Origin: CAYSRM01 sp964475205
Lineage (GTDB): Bacteria; Verrucomicrobiota; Kiritimatiellia; UBA8416; CAYSRM01
DNA length: 64,000 bases
Direction of reading: 5' to 3'
Assembly: GCA_964475205.1 (NCBI GenBank)
Contig: CAYYVQ010000005.1
Location: 33,469 to 97,468, forward strand
The notes under the pieces are model-generated. The model had not been told where the DNA came from and ran no database searches. It saw only the letters and a list, made by a program, of their open reading frames with translations. The position numbers and the translations under genes are program-made. Positions 1 to 8,818 of the stretch are shown here, piece after piece (the first letter of the stretch is position 1; each line of letters begins with the position of its first letter).

Positions 1-1860
1 ATCCTTGTACTTGCGGTCTTGGGCAAAGCGTTTGTTCTCGTATCCCGAAACGTATTTGCCGAAAATGTTCACATCAAGCCGACCGACCTGGCTGTATACA
101 CCTGCCGCAGTAATTACATCCGGAATTTCGCGAAGGTTCGACCAATCGCCGCCATTTGACTGTTCCGAATCCATCACGGTACCGTTGACGAACAGTGTGA
201 AGATATCCATGATCCGTGCCGACTCATACTCCATCTCCAAGCCGTATTGCCGGATATCCCGGTTTTCGTAAGCGTTGAACGTATCTCCCTCCCGGGTTAC
301 CTCAGTTGAGGTAAGAAGAATGCCGTCTTCACGAAATGTTGCAAAGCCGCCGACCTTTAAGCTGCCCAGCGCCGTATCGCTGAAGCTGACTCCGCCATCG
401 AGGATCGTGCGCGACTCGCGAGACAGGCTTTTGCCTTTTTCCGGGACAGCGCCGGGAGGCGCGTCGACAGAACCGACCGCAGCATGGGCATACAAGGCTG
501 TGATTTTCGATAGGCCATACTTTGCTCCTATTGTGCCGGTCATTACCGGATCTCCCCATTCATCTGTTATAGGCGTACTGAACAGTGAAGTTCCGCCGCC
601 GGAGCGGTCATCTGCCACTGGACCGCCGAGCATATCGATATTGTTGTCGGTATAGTCGTGGTAATAACTCCTGGTGACGCGCAATCCGCCGTCCAGGGTT
701 AACCGGTCCCATTGGTGTTCATCAATAACGACGCCGGAGATTGTTTCCACGTCCATTCGATTGCCCACATAGTAGCGTTTGCCCTCGGGAGCAACCCAAT
801 GATTGTACTGCACACCGGCTCGCAATGTGTTGTTGTCTGCAATCCTCCGTGCATGCAACACGCCTGCGTTGTATTCCCAGTCAACTTCGTCGCTTTGAAT
901 ATCAGGTTTGGACGGTTTCGGATTGTCGCGTTGATAATCCATGTCACGACGTACATATCCTGTGTCAAAAGCCGTACTGGAAGTTTCATCATGTCTCCAT
1001 AGAGCGCGAAGGATTCCGCCATAAGAAGTTAATGGCGAGAATTCCTCGTTTTCGCGGTTCCTAATTTTTTTCTTGCCCGGATCTTGAATTTTGCGAAGCT
1101 CCCGGTTTCCAGTCAGGCCGTAGCCGGTGAATTCCATGTGCAAGTTGTCGCCAACGTCCCAGCTCGTGGTTCCAAACACCGATGAGATCTGCTCGGCAGC
1201 GTTCTCGTCGTCCGGGCCATCGGTTGAATAGTGTTTTGCCCCGACAGTATAGTCGGCGTTTTCAAGCCTGTCTCCATGCACCAGGGAGGCACGATAGGTC
1301 CCATAGCTGCCGGCTTTGACATCAAGCAGGGTTGTCAACTCGTCGAACCGGCGCGGTATGACGTTAATGGCCCCTACCAGCCCTGCGTTCGGGCCGACCA
1401 TGATGGCGCCGCCGGATCGCAGGATTTCGATCCGGTCAATTGCGGCGGCCGGAAAAAATGGAGGTATTGTTGTAAAGGCCCGTTGCCAGACGCCATTGAC
1501 TGCGATGTCCGGGTAAGGATAGATCTGGCCGCGAAAAGATGTGAACGATTTTTCCTTCCGTCCGCGTCTTTCAGTAAAAACTCCAGGCGCAAATTCCATT
1601 GCTTCCACCAGCGTACCACTGCTTTGAATACGAATATCCCTGGCTTCAACCGACGAAGTGGCTATGTCCAGAGAAACCGACTCGATAGTAGGAGTGTCCA
1701 CGGGATCACGAGCCTCCTTTGGGGCTTTGACCACGATTTCACCCAATCGTGTGACCGTCCGGTTGGTGATAATCTCACTGTTTTCCTCATCACCAGGGGC
1801 CAAGCCGCTTACAAAACACAAACATGCCGTTGCCAATCCAATTTTGCCCATGCACTTCAT
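1..1860 (-). CDS. TonB-dependent outer-membrane receptor (C-terminus beyond window)
   Basis: The minus-strand frame from the ATG at 1860 is open to the window edge, giving at least 620 residues. It begins with a signal peptide (MKCMGKIGLATACLCFVSG) and continues with a plug domain: a TonB-box-like stretch (GEIVVKAP), then FAPGVFTERRG, FRGQIYPYPDIAVNGV, and the typical IDRIEILRSGGAIMVGPNA followed by GAINVIPRR. The rest is barrel-like with alternating aromatic and polar residues. Such receptors import siderophores, cobalamin or glycans across the outer membrane using TonB energy. The substrate cannot be read, and no SusD partner is visible. The 3' end lies outside the window. Confidence 0.9.
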   Translation of the reverse strand, partial: MKCMGKIGLATACLCFVSGLAPGDEENSEIITNRTVTRLGEIVVKAPKEARDPVDTPTIESVSLDIATSSVEARDIRIQSSGTLVEAMEFAPGVFTERRGRKEKSFTSFRGQIYPYPDIAVNGVWQRAFTTIPPFFPAAAIDRIEILRSGGAIMVGPNAGLVGAINVIPRRFDELTTLLDVKAGSYGTYRASLVHGDRLENADYTVGAKHYSTDGPDDENAAEQISSVFGTTSWDVGDNLHMEFTGYGLTGNRELRKIQDPGKKKIRNRENEEFSPLTSYGGILRALWRHDETSSTAFDTGYVRRDMDYQRDNPKPSKPDIQSDEVDWEYNAGVLHARRIADNNTLRAGVQYNHWVAPEGKRYYVGNRMDVETISGVVIDEHQWDRLTLDGGLRVTRSYYHDYTDNNIDMLGGPVADDRSGGGTSLFSTPITDEWGDPVMTGTIGAKYGLSKITALYAHAAVGSVDAPPGAVPEKGKSLSRESRTILDGGVSFSDTALGSLKVGGFATFREDGILLTSTEVTREGDTFNAYENRDIRQYGLEMEYESARIMDIFTLFVNGTVMDSEQSNGGDWSNLREIPDVITAAGVYSQVGRLDVNIFGKYVSGYENKRFAQDRKYKD

Positions 1861-1980
1861 ACAGTCCGCTTCCTTTCTATTGCTTTGCCTGTTATCGCAT
1901 TATACCTGGTTTACGTTTGATCTTTGAAAAAAGGGACAATCTTTCCAAAAACATCGAAGTGGCTGTAGTGTGGCTGCGGG

Positions 1981-3063
1981 TTAACTTTTGTCCTTGTCGG
2001 GCGAAGATGCCTTTTCAGGAATGTTATTTTCGGGTTGTGTGATTGACAACGGGCCCATAAGAATGGCTGCACCGCGGGTTTCAGAAAAGCCTTCCAGCAC
2101 GATCTTGACTATCATGGCAAGCGGCACTGCCAGGAGCATGCCTACCGGCCCAAGGACCCAAGCCCAGAAAACCATGTTCAGCACAATAATCAGCGGCGAC
2201 AGCCCGAGTCCGCGTCCCATGAATCGCGGCTCAATGCCGTTACTAACACCCACATTGATCGCAAGATATCCGGCGGCAACAATGCCTGCGCGAACAATCC
2301 CGAAATCCACCATGGCCAGCAGGATTGCCGGAATGCTTGCCAGGAACGAGCCTACGTTGGGAATGTAATTAAGCAAAAAAGCAAAAAGCGCCAGGATCAA
2401 GGCATTCCGCACACCGGCGCCAAGGAGTAGCGCCAGGACCAGTCCGCCGGTGAGCAGGCTCATCAATGTCTTAATTGCAAGGTAGCCACGCAGTTTTTCT
2501 GTCACCACCTGCAGTCGTTTCATTGTATCGGGATTGATATTGGGGATCTGTCTAATCCGGTCCGGCAGCAGGGCAGCTTCTAAAATTATAAACACAACAA
2601 TAAAGAAAATGATAAAAGCCTGACTGGCCAGATCGGTCAGCGTACTCACAGTTCCGCTCAGGAAACCGATAAAGGCTTGAGGGTTAATGGCGTCCCTGAT
2701 AATCTGTTCTGGCGCTTCGACCCCTCGTTCGCGCAACCAGCCGACAAACTCCATAGTCTGGTACTGCAAGCCCTGCTGGTATTGCGGCAAGTCGGCGGCA
2801 AAACCGACCAACGCTCGTCCTCCCACAACGACTGCTATCGCGCTGACCACTCCAAAGCCGAGAATGATAACCAGCAATGACAACCATGACGGCATACCCA
2901 CCTTCATCATGCTGAAGTAAAGAGGGGTCAGGATAATGGCGAGAAAAACCGCCAGAAGGAACGGGGTAAGCAGAGAGGCAGCAGCCTTAATTCCCGCCAC
3001 AACAATGACGAAGCAGGCCATGCCTATCAGTAGCCTTGAAAAAGCAGTGCTTCTGTCGTTCAT
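1981..3063 (-). CDS. AI-2E family transporter (PerM-like permease)
   Basis: This 360-residue membrane protein has a short cytosolic N-terminus, paired hydrophobic helices (about residues 10-65), a soluble central stretch (about 85-135), and further helices ending in GPVGMLLAVPLAMIVKIVLE, the C-terminal signature of the AI-2E/PerM family. Family members range from autoinducer exporters to Na+/H+ antiporters and permeases of unknown cargo, so the substrate is not assignable. The last residues are charged (PEKASSPDKDKS). It lies between the receptor gene and the M42 peptidases on the same strand, with a 272-base gap upstream. Confidence 0.88.
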   Translation of the reverse strand: MNDRSTAFSRLLIGMACFVIVVAGIKAAASLLTPFLLAVFLAIILTPLYFSMMKVGMPSWLSLLVIILGFGVVSAIAVVVGGRALVGFAADLPQYQQGLQYQTMEFVGWLRERGVEAPEQIIRDAINPQAFIGFLSGTVSTLTDLASQAFIIFFIVVFIILEAALLPDRIRQIPNINPDTMKRLQVVTEKLRGYLAIKTLMSLLTGGLVLALLLGAGVRNALILALFAFLLNYIPNVGSFLASIPAILLAMVDFGIVRAGIVAAGYLAINVGVSNGIEPRFMGRGLGLSPLIIVLNMVFWAWVLGPVGMLLAVPLAMIVKIVLEGFSETRGAAILMGPLSITQPENNIPEKASSPDKDKS

Positions 3064-3247
3064 ATATCAAATGCCTCTATTTTTGCCTATTCACCAATTG
3101 TTTCTCAATCATCGGCTGAGGGTCAAGAAAATGCCTGCTGCTTGAACCGGCCTGAATGTCGGGCTCGTCCCCGTCCCCGCCATTTGCGGCCTATGATATC
3201 AGCCTAGTCAATAGACTCCAGCAATTATTGATTTAGCCTCAATTATG

Positions 3248-3300
3248 CACCCGGAAAGGGGACAACCACCGACGACCTCCGGGGATCCCGAAAGTCGCGC
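3248..3300. repeat. Short dispersed repeat (copy 1 of 2)
   Basis: This stretch shares GGGACAACCACC, a following GACCT, and CCGGGGATCCCG plus AGTCG with 22928-22985. The second copy has extra bases in the middle. It lies in the gap between the M42 peptidase and the AI-2E permease. The shared core is partly palindromic (CCGGGGATCCCGG). Function unknown; possibly a dispersed intergenic repeat. Confidence 0.5.
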
Positions 3301-3335
3301 AGGCGCGGACGATGGCGTGCTCGCAGCAGGAAGAC

Positions 3336-4310
3336 TTAGAGGAGCCCTGTCAACAGTTTGACTGCATTGTCGAAATCGTGGTAGTTGACTGTTTCCGAAG
3401 AAGAATGCAGATACCGGCACGGAATTGAAAGACAGCCCGACTCAACGCCGCTTTGAGAAGTCTGAATAGCGCGCGCGTCAGTCGAGCCAAACCCGAGCAC
3501 TTCAATTTGATATGGAATGCGGCGCTTTTCTGCGGTTTCAATCATTAACTCCTTGACCCTGGGTGAAGCGAGCATCCCTCCGTCTTTTATTTTTACCGCG
3601 GGCCCCTTGCCGAGTTCAATCGCCATCTTATAAGGGGGTTCGGGTGTGTCAGGACAAGCCGTGACATCCACCGCAATGCCCATGTCAGGCTCTATGCCGT
3701 AAGCGCCGGTAATGGCCCCGCGCAATCCGACTTCTTCCTGGACACTGAACACAAAATATACGTCATGGGTTGATTTCTTTAATGCCCGTAAAACCCCTAT
3801 CAATACCGCGCAACCAATCCGATCATCTAAGGCTTTCGCAATGATGTTATCACCGCGCTTCTCCATTCCGCTGTCAAAACAAGCTGCGTCACCCACCTTC
3901 ACCGGATTGCTGCGGTCATTCCCGCTCACATCCACAAAAAGTTTGTCAAATTGCGGGATTTTTTTCTTATCGTCCTGTTTTTCCATGCCGATAACGCCTA
4001 TCGTTCCATCAGCAAAACGCACCCTTTTGGTAACAGCACATAAAGGATTAACCCCGCCGATAGGATTGACCCTCAGAAAACCGCGCTGGTCAATGTATGC
4101 AACAATCACACCGATCTCGTCCATGTGCGCGGAAAGCATCACCTTGCGTCCGTTGCCGGCGCCTTTTTTCAATACAATTAAATTACCCAGCGCATCGACC
4201 CTGATGTCATCGGCCAGACCGTCAAGTTCGCTCTTTATGATTTCACGCACATGTTCTTCATGCCCAGACGGTCCATAAGCTTCAACCAGCTTCTTTATTA
4301 CTTCTTTCAT
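3336..4310 (-). CDS. M42 family metallo-aminopeptidase, copy A
   Basis: This is a cytosolic di-metal aminopeptidase of family M42 (glutamyl aminopeptidase / deblocking aminopeptidase / former 'cellulase M' type), 324 residues from the ATG at 4310. A longer in-frame start at 4391 adds 27 residues unlike the family. Metal and catalytic motifs are present: SAHMDEIG (His62, Asp64), KALDDRIGC, VQEEVGLRGA (catalytic Glu and metal Glu), AVDVT, and the terminal RYLHSSSE histidine. It is last of three tandem paralogues transcribed 6566 to 3336. The gap to copy B is 137 bases, so it may have its own promoter. Confidence 0.92.
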   Translation of the reverse strand: MKEVIKKLVEAYGPSGHEEHVREIIKSELDGLADDIRVDALGNLIVLKKGAGNGRKVMLSAHMDEIGVIVAYIDQRGFLRVNPIGGVNPLCAVTKRVRFADGTIGVIGMEKQDDKKKIPQFDKLFVDVSGNDRSNPVKVGDAACFDSGMEKRGDNIIAKALDDRIGCAVLIGVLRALKKSTHDVYFVFSVQEEVGLRGAITGAYGIEPDMGIAVDVTACPDTPEPPYKMAIELGKGPAVKIKDGGMLASPRVKELMIETAEKRRIPYQIEVLGFGSTDARAIQTSQSGVESGCLSIPCRYLHSSSETVNYHDFDNAVKLLTGLL

Positions 4311-4447
4311 CTCTGCTTTGCCTTTCGCGTCTTTCAAAAATCTTTCCTTTTTTATGTTCCTTGCGTTTTCTGAGGTTCTTCTTCCTGGCAACCAATGACC
4401 AATGACACGCGCGAAGCGAGTAAATAACTAATGATTTCTCTTTTCCC

Positions 4448-5464
4448 CTACAACCGTTGCATAATCTTCAGCATAAGTTTTACGGTGTTGTTCAAATCTT
4501 TTTTGCTCATCATCGAAACCGGCGAATGAATATAGCGGCATGGAGCCGAAACTGCCACAGTAGGGACTCCTCTGCGTGCAAGATGAATAGCCCCGGCGTC
4601 AGTCCCTCCCTGGCCCGGCTGTTTAATCTGATACGGAATCTTTTCCTCTTCCGCGGTCGAAATCAATAACTGTACCATGTCTTTGTCGGCAATCATGGTT
4701 TTATCCATAACACTGATGGCCGGGCCTTTGCCCAGCTCTGTTGTCGGACTGATATCCTTATCTTTTGGCGAGTCATCGCAAATGGTTCCTTCAAGCACAA
4801 ATGCCGCATCCGGTTCAATCCCGAAAGCCGCCACCCGCGCACCGCGTAATCCGACTTCTTCCATTGTTGTGAACACCGGATAGAAATCAAACGGATACGG
4901 TCCGGCCTTGATCAGTTCAATTAACGCTGCACAGCCAGCACGGTCATCAAAAGCCTTGCCCTTAACCACGCCGCCCAGATCTTCAAATTCAGTTGCAAAT
5001 ACCGCGTAATCTCCCTGGTTGACCAACTTTTCAGCCTCCTCGCGACTGCTCACCCCGATATCAATAACCATCGCGTCATGCTTGATGATTTTTTTGCGCT
5101 CATCCGGAGGGGTAAGATGCACCGGCTTGATGCAAATCAAACCTGGGACACGGTCTTTTCCAATCAAAACTTTCTTGGCAGGCAGAACACGGTCATCTAT
5201 TCCGCCGACCTTCTGGAAAAAAAGCAGACCTTTTTCATTGGCGTGTGAAATCATCAGTCCGATCTCATCCATGTGCGCCGCCATCATTATCTTCCGCCGT
5301 TTTCGCCCCGTGCCCTTTTTGAACCCCAGCAGATTGCCAAGAGAATCAACCCGCAGGCTGTCCACATTCGAACGGACTGCTGATATGATGATATCTCTCA
5401 CAGCAGATTCATCGCCGGCCACACCCGCCGCATTTGACAGTTTTTCAAGTGTTTTCAGTTTCAT
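4448..5464 (-). CDS. M42 family metallo-aminopeptidase, copy B
   Basis: The protein has 338 residues with the M42 motifs AAHMDEIG (His64), GKAFDDRAGC, TMEEVGLRGA and RYIHSPV. The third metal ligand position reads VLEGT (Glu) where copies A and C have DV, a known variation within the family. Copy B starts 34 bases after the end of copy C, so the two are probably co-transcribed. Sequence divergence from A and C is high, so this is an old duplication, perhaps giving different peptide preferences or a hetero-oligomeric tetrahedral complex. The latter is inference. Confidence 0.92.
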   Translation of the reverse strand: MKLKTLEKLSNAAGVAGDESAVRDIIISAVRSNVDSLRVDSLGNLLGFKKGTGRKRRKIMMAAHMDEIGLMISHANEKGLLFFQKVGGIDDRVLPAKKVLIGKDRVPGLICIKPVHLTPPDERKKIIKHDAMVIDIGVSSREEAEKLVNQGDYAVFATEFEDLGGVVKGKAFDDRAGCAALIELIKAGPYPFDFYPVFTTMEEVGLRGARVAAFGIEPDAAFVLEGTICDDSPKDKDISPTTELGKGPAISVMDKTMIADKDMVQLLISTAEEEKIPYQIKQPGQGGTDAGAIHLARRGVPTVAVSAPCRYIHSPVSMMSKKDLNNTVKLMLKIMQRL

Positions 5465-5498
5465 TATATTTTGCGCTTACAACCCTTCGCCGCATACC

Positions 5499-6566
5499 CT
5501 ATTTAATTTCACGTGAAAGTTTATCGATAAAAACGTTGTCAAGGCCGGCGATAAAATGCGCCAGCAATCTTCCCGTCCGTTCAACATCTTTAACCTGCAG
5601 CATTTCCACCGGTGTGTGCATGCTGCGCAAAGGAATACTCAGCAAAGCGGTTGGTATCCCGGCACGGGTTAGCTGTATGGCATTGGCATCAGTGCCGGTG
5701 CCGCGGGTGCAGATTTCTGTTTGAAAAGGAATTTCATGTTGCAGGGCTGTTTTACGCAAAGCTTCAAACATTTCCGGGTGGATATTCGGCCCCCTGCACA
5801 ACGCAGGACCTTTACCCAGTTCAACCGCATTTAACGCTTCCGGAATGCCGGGTTGTTTGCCGAAACCGACATCAATCGCAATTCCGATATCCGGGGCAAC
5901 ACTGTAAGCGCCGGTAATTGCTCCGCGCAACCCGACTTCCTCCTGTACCGTGGCCACAGCGTAAACATCCCACGAATGGGTCAAATTGCGCAATTGCTCC
6001 ATGCAGCAGGCAATTGCAGTGACCGATGCCCGGTCATCAAAGGCCTTGCCGCTTACATGACCGTTCTGTAACTCGGTGAATCCGCCGCGGATTGAAATCA
6101 AATCGCCTGGACGCACGTTCTTTTCCAGTTCTCTGGCGGTCAGGCCTGTATCAATAAAAAGCTCATCCATTGGCGCCGGTTTGGAACGTTCCTGTTCATT
6201 CAACACATGCGGCGGACGGGAACCGATAATTCCGGGCAACCGCCGCTTTCCGTGAACAAGCACCTCGCGTCCCGGCAATGTGCGCACGTCAAATCCGCCT
6301 ACTTGTGTAAAACGGATGAATCCTTTCTCCAGAACTGTAACAATCAGCCCGATCTCATCCATATGCCCGGCAAGCATAATCCGCCATCGTGCTGTATTGC
6401 TCTTTCCGTGCCCCTGTTTCAAGGCAATCAGGTTTCCCATTGCGTCAACACGAACATCGTCCGCGAAGGCGCCGAACTGTTCGCGCACAATCTCGCGAAT
6501 CTCTTCCTCATAGCCGGAAACCCCGTTCGCCTCGGACAATTGTTTAAGAAACGAAACTGTGTTCAC
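5499..6566 (-). CDS. M42 family metallo-aminopeptidase, copy C
   Basis: The protein has 355 residues and is first in the three-gene M42 run. Motifs: LAGHMDEIG (His68), GKAFDDRASV, TVQEEVGLRGA, AIDVGFG and RSMHTPVE. Relative to copies A and B it has a slightly longer middle region after the first metal ligands (VHGKRRLPGIIGSRPP). The family cleaves N-terminal residues from peptides in large tetrahedral dodecamers. No promoter could be assigned with confidence in the 120 bases upstream. Confidence 0.92.
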   Translation of the reverse strand: MNTVSFLKQLSEANGVSGYEEEIREIVREQFGAFADDVRVDAMGNLIALKQGHGKSNTARWRIMLAGHMDEIGLIVTVLEKGFIRFTQVGGFDVRTLPGREVLVHGKRRLPGIIGSRPPHVLNEQERSKPAPMDELFIDTGLTARELEKNVRPGDLISIRGGFTELQNGHVSGKAFDDRASVTAIACCMEQLRNLTHSWDVYAVATVQEEVGLRGAITGAYSVAPDIGIAIDVGFGKQPGIPEALNAVELGKGPALCRGPNIHPEMFEALRKTALQHEIPFQTEICTRGTGTDANAIQLTRAGIPTALLSIPLRSMHTPVEMLQVKDVERTGRLLAHFIAGLDNVFIDKLSREIK

Positions 6567-6915
6567 TTTTCCCTGCCTATTCCCAAAATAAAATAATCCG
6601 TGGAATCAACTTGTAAAAGGAATGTAAGCTATTGCCTCAGGTCAATGCAACGTCTTTTGGCTTCTGGTAAGAATCTTAGGAATCTTAGGGACACACCTTT
6701 TATATTTACGGATCATATAGATCAATCTCAAAACGTTACCCGCATGAAGAATCTATATTAACAGGAGAAATACAAGGCCCAGCCTGACCTCTGCGCGCGG
6801 ACTCAGCCGGTGTGTTGCCATGACATAACCACATCACCCGGCATTCCCTGCCATTTCATTGAATCCGGGCGCTATCTGACCTTGCAACCATACCCTTGGG
6901 CTGTGCTACACCGTG
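6567..6915. other. Gap holding the left end of the RAYT element
   Basis: No coding region is supported here. The notable feature is TTAGGGACACACC at 6685-6697, which is repeated inverted at 7999-8011 on the other side of the transposase. The remainder (6700-6915) shows no recognisable gene or RNA. Confidence 0.6.
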
Positions 6916-8011
6916 TCAGCTGCCCGCAGGCGCCGACACCGCCTCAAGCCGCAGGTCACGCATAGTGCATAACCCGCCCCAGTCACCACAGCGCATCGCT
7001 CTTGCCCCGCTTTTGCGTTTCAGCCCGAACTCATTCCGGTATCGCCTGTATATGCCTTCAACATATTCTCGGCTGCCCAGAACTACCCCGTCTGAAAAAT
7101 ACCTTACGCGGCAGCGCAACACTTCAGCTTTCGGCAACCTGCCACCTTCTTCCAGTACCTGACGCACCTTCTCATAGGAAAAACCTATCCTGCCGGATGT
7201 CTGTTCTCCCCGCATATACAACAGCTTGCGATATTTATGGCTCACCTGACCCCATACCGCCGTCCCAGGATCAAGAGACAGCATCACGCTTCCCAACCCC
7301 TGCCTGGCTCTCCTGCCTCCTGCCATAGCTTCCGCGTAGCCGCAATAACGGTAATTGCGGGGATCTGACACGGTTCCTGACCTGACCGGGTTAAGGTCTA
7401 TGTACGAGGCCATCATGATCAAGACATTCTCGCTGTTTTCCACCAGTATGCTTTTAAATCGCTCCTCCCACAATGTGCCGCGCCTGACATTGTTACGGTT
7501 ATACCACATGGAAAAACGCTGCTTGAGCGTCTTCATGAACTGCGAGACGTCATACATCCGGTACAGGTATTTCTCCCGAAGCTGCCTCACATAGGCTTCC
7601 TGATTATCTTCCCTGGCCTCCTTAAGCAGCCTTTCATACTCGGCCACAAAGGGTTTTGAATACAGCAGCCTCATTCTCTCAAGAAGCTGATCATCGTCTA
7701 TTTCCTGCCTTTCAGGAACATGGACAAGGATATGGAAATGATTGCCCATCACCGCATAGGTAAGGATATTGACCCCGCAGAAACCCTCCACCTTGCGCAT
7801 CATCTTCCTGAATACTTCCTTTTCCACATCACCCAGAACCATCCTGCGCTCTATCACCCTGGACATGCAATGATAGTACCCGCCTTCTTCTATCTTGACC
7901 CGTGCCGTGCGCATAATACCTCCCCGCTCAGAAATTCATACATTTGCTGACTTTCAGCAAAGTGTACACCGTAGCGCATTCCATTGCAACTTATTAATGG
8001 TGTGTCCCTAA
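6685..8011. mobile_element. RAYT-type element bounded by 13-bp inverted repeats
   Basis: TTAGGGACACACC (6685-6697) and its exact reverse complement GGTGTGTCCCTAA (7999-8011) flank the single HUH/Y1 transposase gene 6916-7914. REP-associated transposases are usually solitary and domesticated, recognising palindromic hairpins elsewhere in the genome. Paired inverted ends suggest this copy may still be, or recently was, a mobile unit. The right boundary abuts a gene fragment (8012-8244), as expected for an insertion. Confidence 0.6.
6916..7914 (-). CDS. REP-associated (RAYT) Y1/HUH transposase
   Basis: The 332-residue protein has the IS200/IS605-like TnpA fold of the REP-associated branch: N-terminal YYHCMSRVIERRMV, the metal-binding HUH motif in MGNHFHILVHV (His59, His61), and the RAYT-typical MWYNRNNVRRGTLWEERF followed by YIDLNPVRSG. 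These enzymes nick and join single-stranded DNA at hairpins. It has a long C-terminal tail (about residues 180-332) resembling the DnaA-like helical tail of large metagenomic RAYTs; that comparison is from memory. It appears intact, with no internal stops. Confidence 0.88.
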   Translation of the reverse strand: MRTARVKIEEGGYYHCMSRVIERRMVLGDVEKEVFRKMMRKVEGFCGVNILTYAVMGNHFHILVHVPERQEIDDDQLLERMRLLYSKPFVAEYERLLKEAREDNQEAYVRQLREKYLYRMYDVSQFMKTLKQRFSMWYNRNNVRRGTLWEERFKSILVENSENVLIMMASYIDLNPVRSGTVSDPRNYRYCGYAEAMAGGRRARQGLGSVMLSLDPGTAVWGQVSHKYRKLLYMRGEQTSGRIGFSYEKVRQVLEEGGRLPKAEVLRCRVRYFSDGVVLGSREYVEGIYRRYRNEFGLKRKSGARAMRCGDWGGLCTMRDLRLEAVSAPAGS

Positions 8012-8244
8012 TTACCTTCCGTTGGAAGGAATATTACTACGCTATTGCCAAGAACTGGAACAGCGGTTGGGGAGAATTATATCGTTCGAAAGACGGCTTG
8101 ACACCGTTTGACTCCAGGGGAAGATTCGTTTACAGACTGCGGCATTGTGCTGTTATGCTTCGCGACAATCAGCTTCTCGTATTCTATACTGTGGCAGGTG
8201 AGATGGGTATAGCGATGGCAGAACTTGACATCAAAATCAAGTAG
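8012..8244 (+). pseudogene. C-terminal fragment of a beta-propeller/glycosidase-like protein
   Basis: The frame reads YYYAIAKNWNSGWGELYRS, then DGLTPFDSRGRFVYRLRHC and QLLVFYTVAGEMG, ending at 8244. This resembles the C-terminal blade of five-bladed propeller proteins (GH43/BNR-like), but it has no N-terminus, no start codon with a ribosome site, and begins exactly at the right end of the RAYT element. I read it as the leftover 3' end of a gene interrupted or deleted by that insertion. The family assignment is weak. Confidence 0.4.
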
Positions 8245-8448
8245 ACGGCAGATCAAGATGAACGTGGTCACGGTCGCGAAAGCGCCTGAAACCCGCATGC
8301 GGGTTAGCCCTCTGCGATTTGGGCCGTCAAAAGCATTTGGGAAGAAATGCTGTTATGCCGGCCGCATTATTTGTGCGGAATCAAGTGAAGAATTGCTGGC
8401 TTATATTGACGATGCTGATATCATAATGCGAAAAGTTAGTTAAAACAC

Positions 8449-8545
8449 CGGGTCGTAGCGCAGCCTGGCAGCATCCCGACCTCTGCGCCAAATCGCGAGA
8501 GTCGGGGCTTTGGAAACTGAAAGTCGTGGGTCAAATCCCACAGTA
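8449..8545 (+). pseudogene. Degenerate tRNA-Pro-like sequence with internal hairpin
   Basis: The 5' part (GTCGTAGCGCAGCCTGGCAGC) and 3' part (CTGAAAGTCGTGGGTC and CCCAC) match the functional tRNA-Pro just downstream. Between them lies an inserted or rearranged 30-base stretch that folds as CCCGACCTC against GAGAGTCGGG. The T loop is one base short and no acceptor-stem partner exists at the 3' end. This is a tRNA-derived pseudogene, perhaps a recombination scar. Confidence 0.6.
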
Positions 8546-8548
8546 CAG

Positions 8549-8625
8549 CGGGGCGTAGCGCAGCTTGGCAGCGCGTCAGCTTTGGGAGCTGAAAGTCGTG
8601 GGTTCGAATCCCACCGCCCCGACCA
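8549..8625 (+). tRNA. tRNA-Pro (anticodon UGG)
   Basis: A 77-base cloverleaf including an encoded CCA. The acceptor stem CGGGGCG pairs with CGCCCCG (8615-8621). The D arm is GTAGCGCAGCTTGGCAGCGC. The anticodon stem TCAGC/GCTGA closes the loop TTTGGGA, giving anticodon TGG. The T arm is GTGGG-TTCGAAT-CCCAC. Discriminator A is followed by CCA at 8623-8625. It reads proline CCN codons, especially CCA. Confidence 0.97.
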
Positions 8626-8628
8626 TTT
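8607..8628 (+). repeat. tRNA-Pro 3' end, left copy of a 22-bp direct repeat (att-like)
   Basis: The 22 bases starting AATCCCACCGCCCC and running through the tRNA 3' end recur identically at 8797-8818. Duplicated tRNA 3' ends are the classical footprint of tyrosine-recombinase integration (attL/attR). Only about 170 bp separate the copies and no integrase gene lies between, so any element has gone or the copy arose by local duplication. Confidence 0.6.
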
Positions 8629-8796
8629 GGTATATTCCAGACACAACAGTAACTTTCAGATCCATATCAAACTTGTTTCCGATAAAGGGATGAGAACCCA
8701 CGAAGTGGGTTTGTCTACCTCAATGCGGGAGCTTCGAGGTAGTGGCTGGCCTTGAGCCAGCCCCGAAGGGCAAGGCCGTCGGGCGACGGCCGCAGC

Positions 8797-8818
8797 AATC
8801 CCACCGCCCCGACCATTT
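8797..8818 (+). repeat. Right copy of the tRNA-Pro 3'-end direct repeat
   Basis: Identical over 22 bases to 8607-8628. The copy runs straight into a perfect 20-bp inverted repeat, so its last bases form part of that hairpin's left arm. The 8626-8796 interval between the copies contains several short hairpins, for example GGCTGGCC/GGCCAGCC-type and CCGTCGGGCGACGG, and no gene. Confidence 0.6.

Noticed and set aside
8225..8443. 72-residue frame before the tRNA relic
   Set aside because: No ribosome site, no recognisable domain, overlaps the gene fragment; left out.
8440..8646. Reading frame antisense to the tRNA-Pro region (GRWDSNPRLSAPKADALP)
   Set aside because: It is the reverse complement of the tRNA, a known source of spurious proteins.
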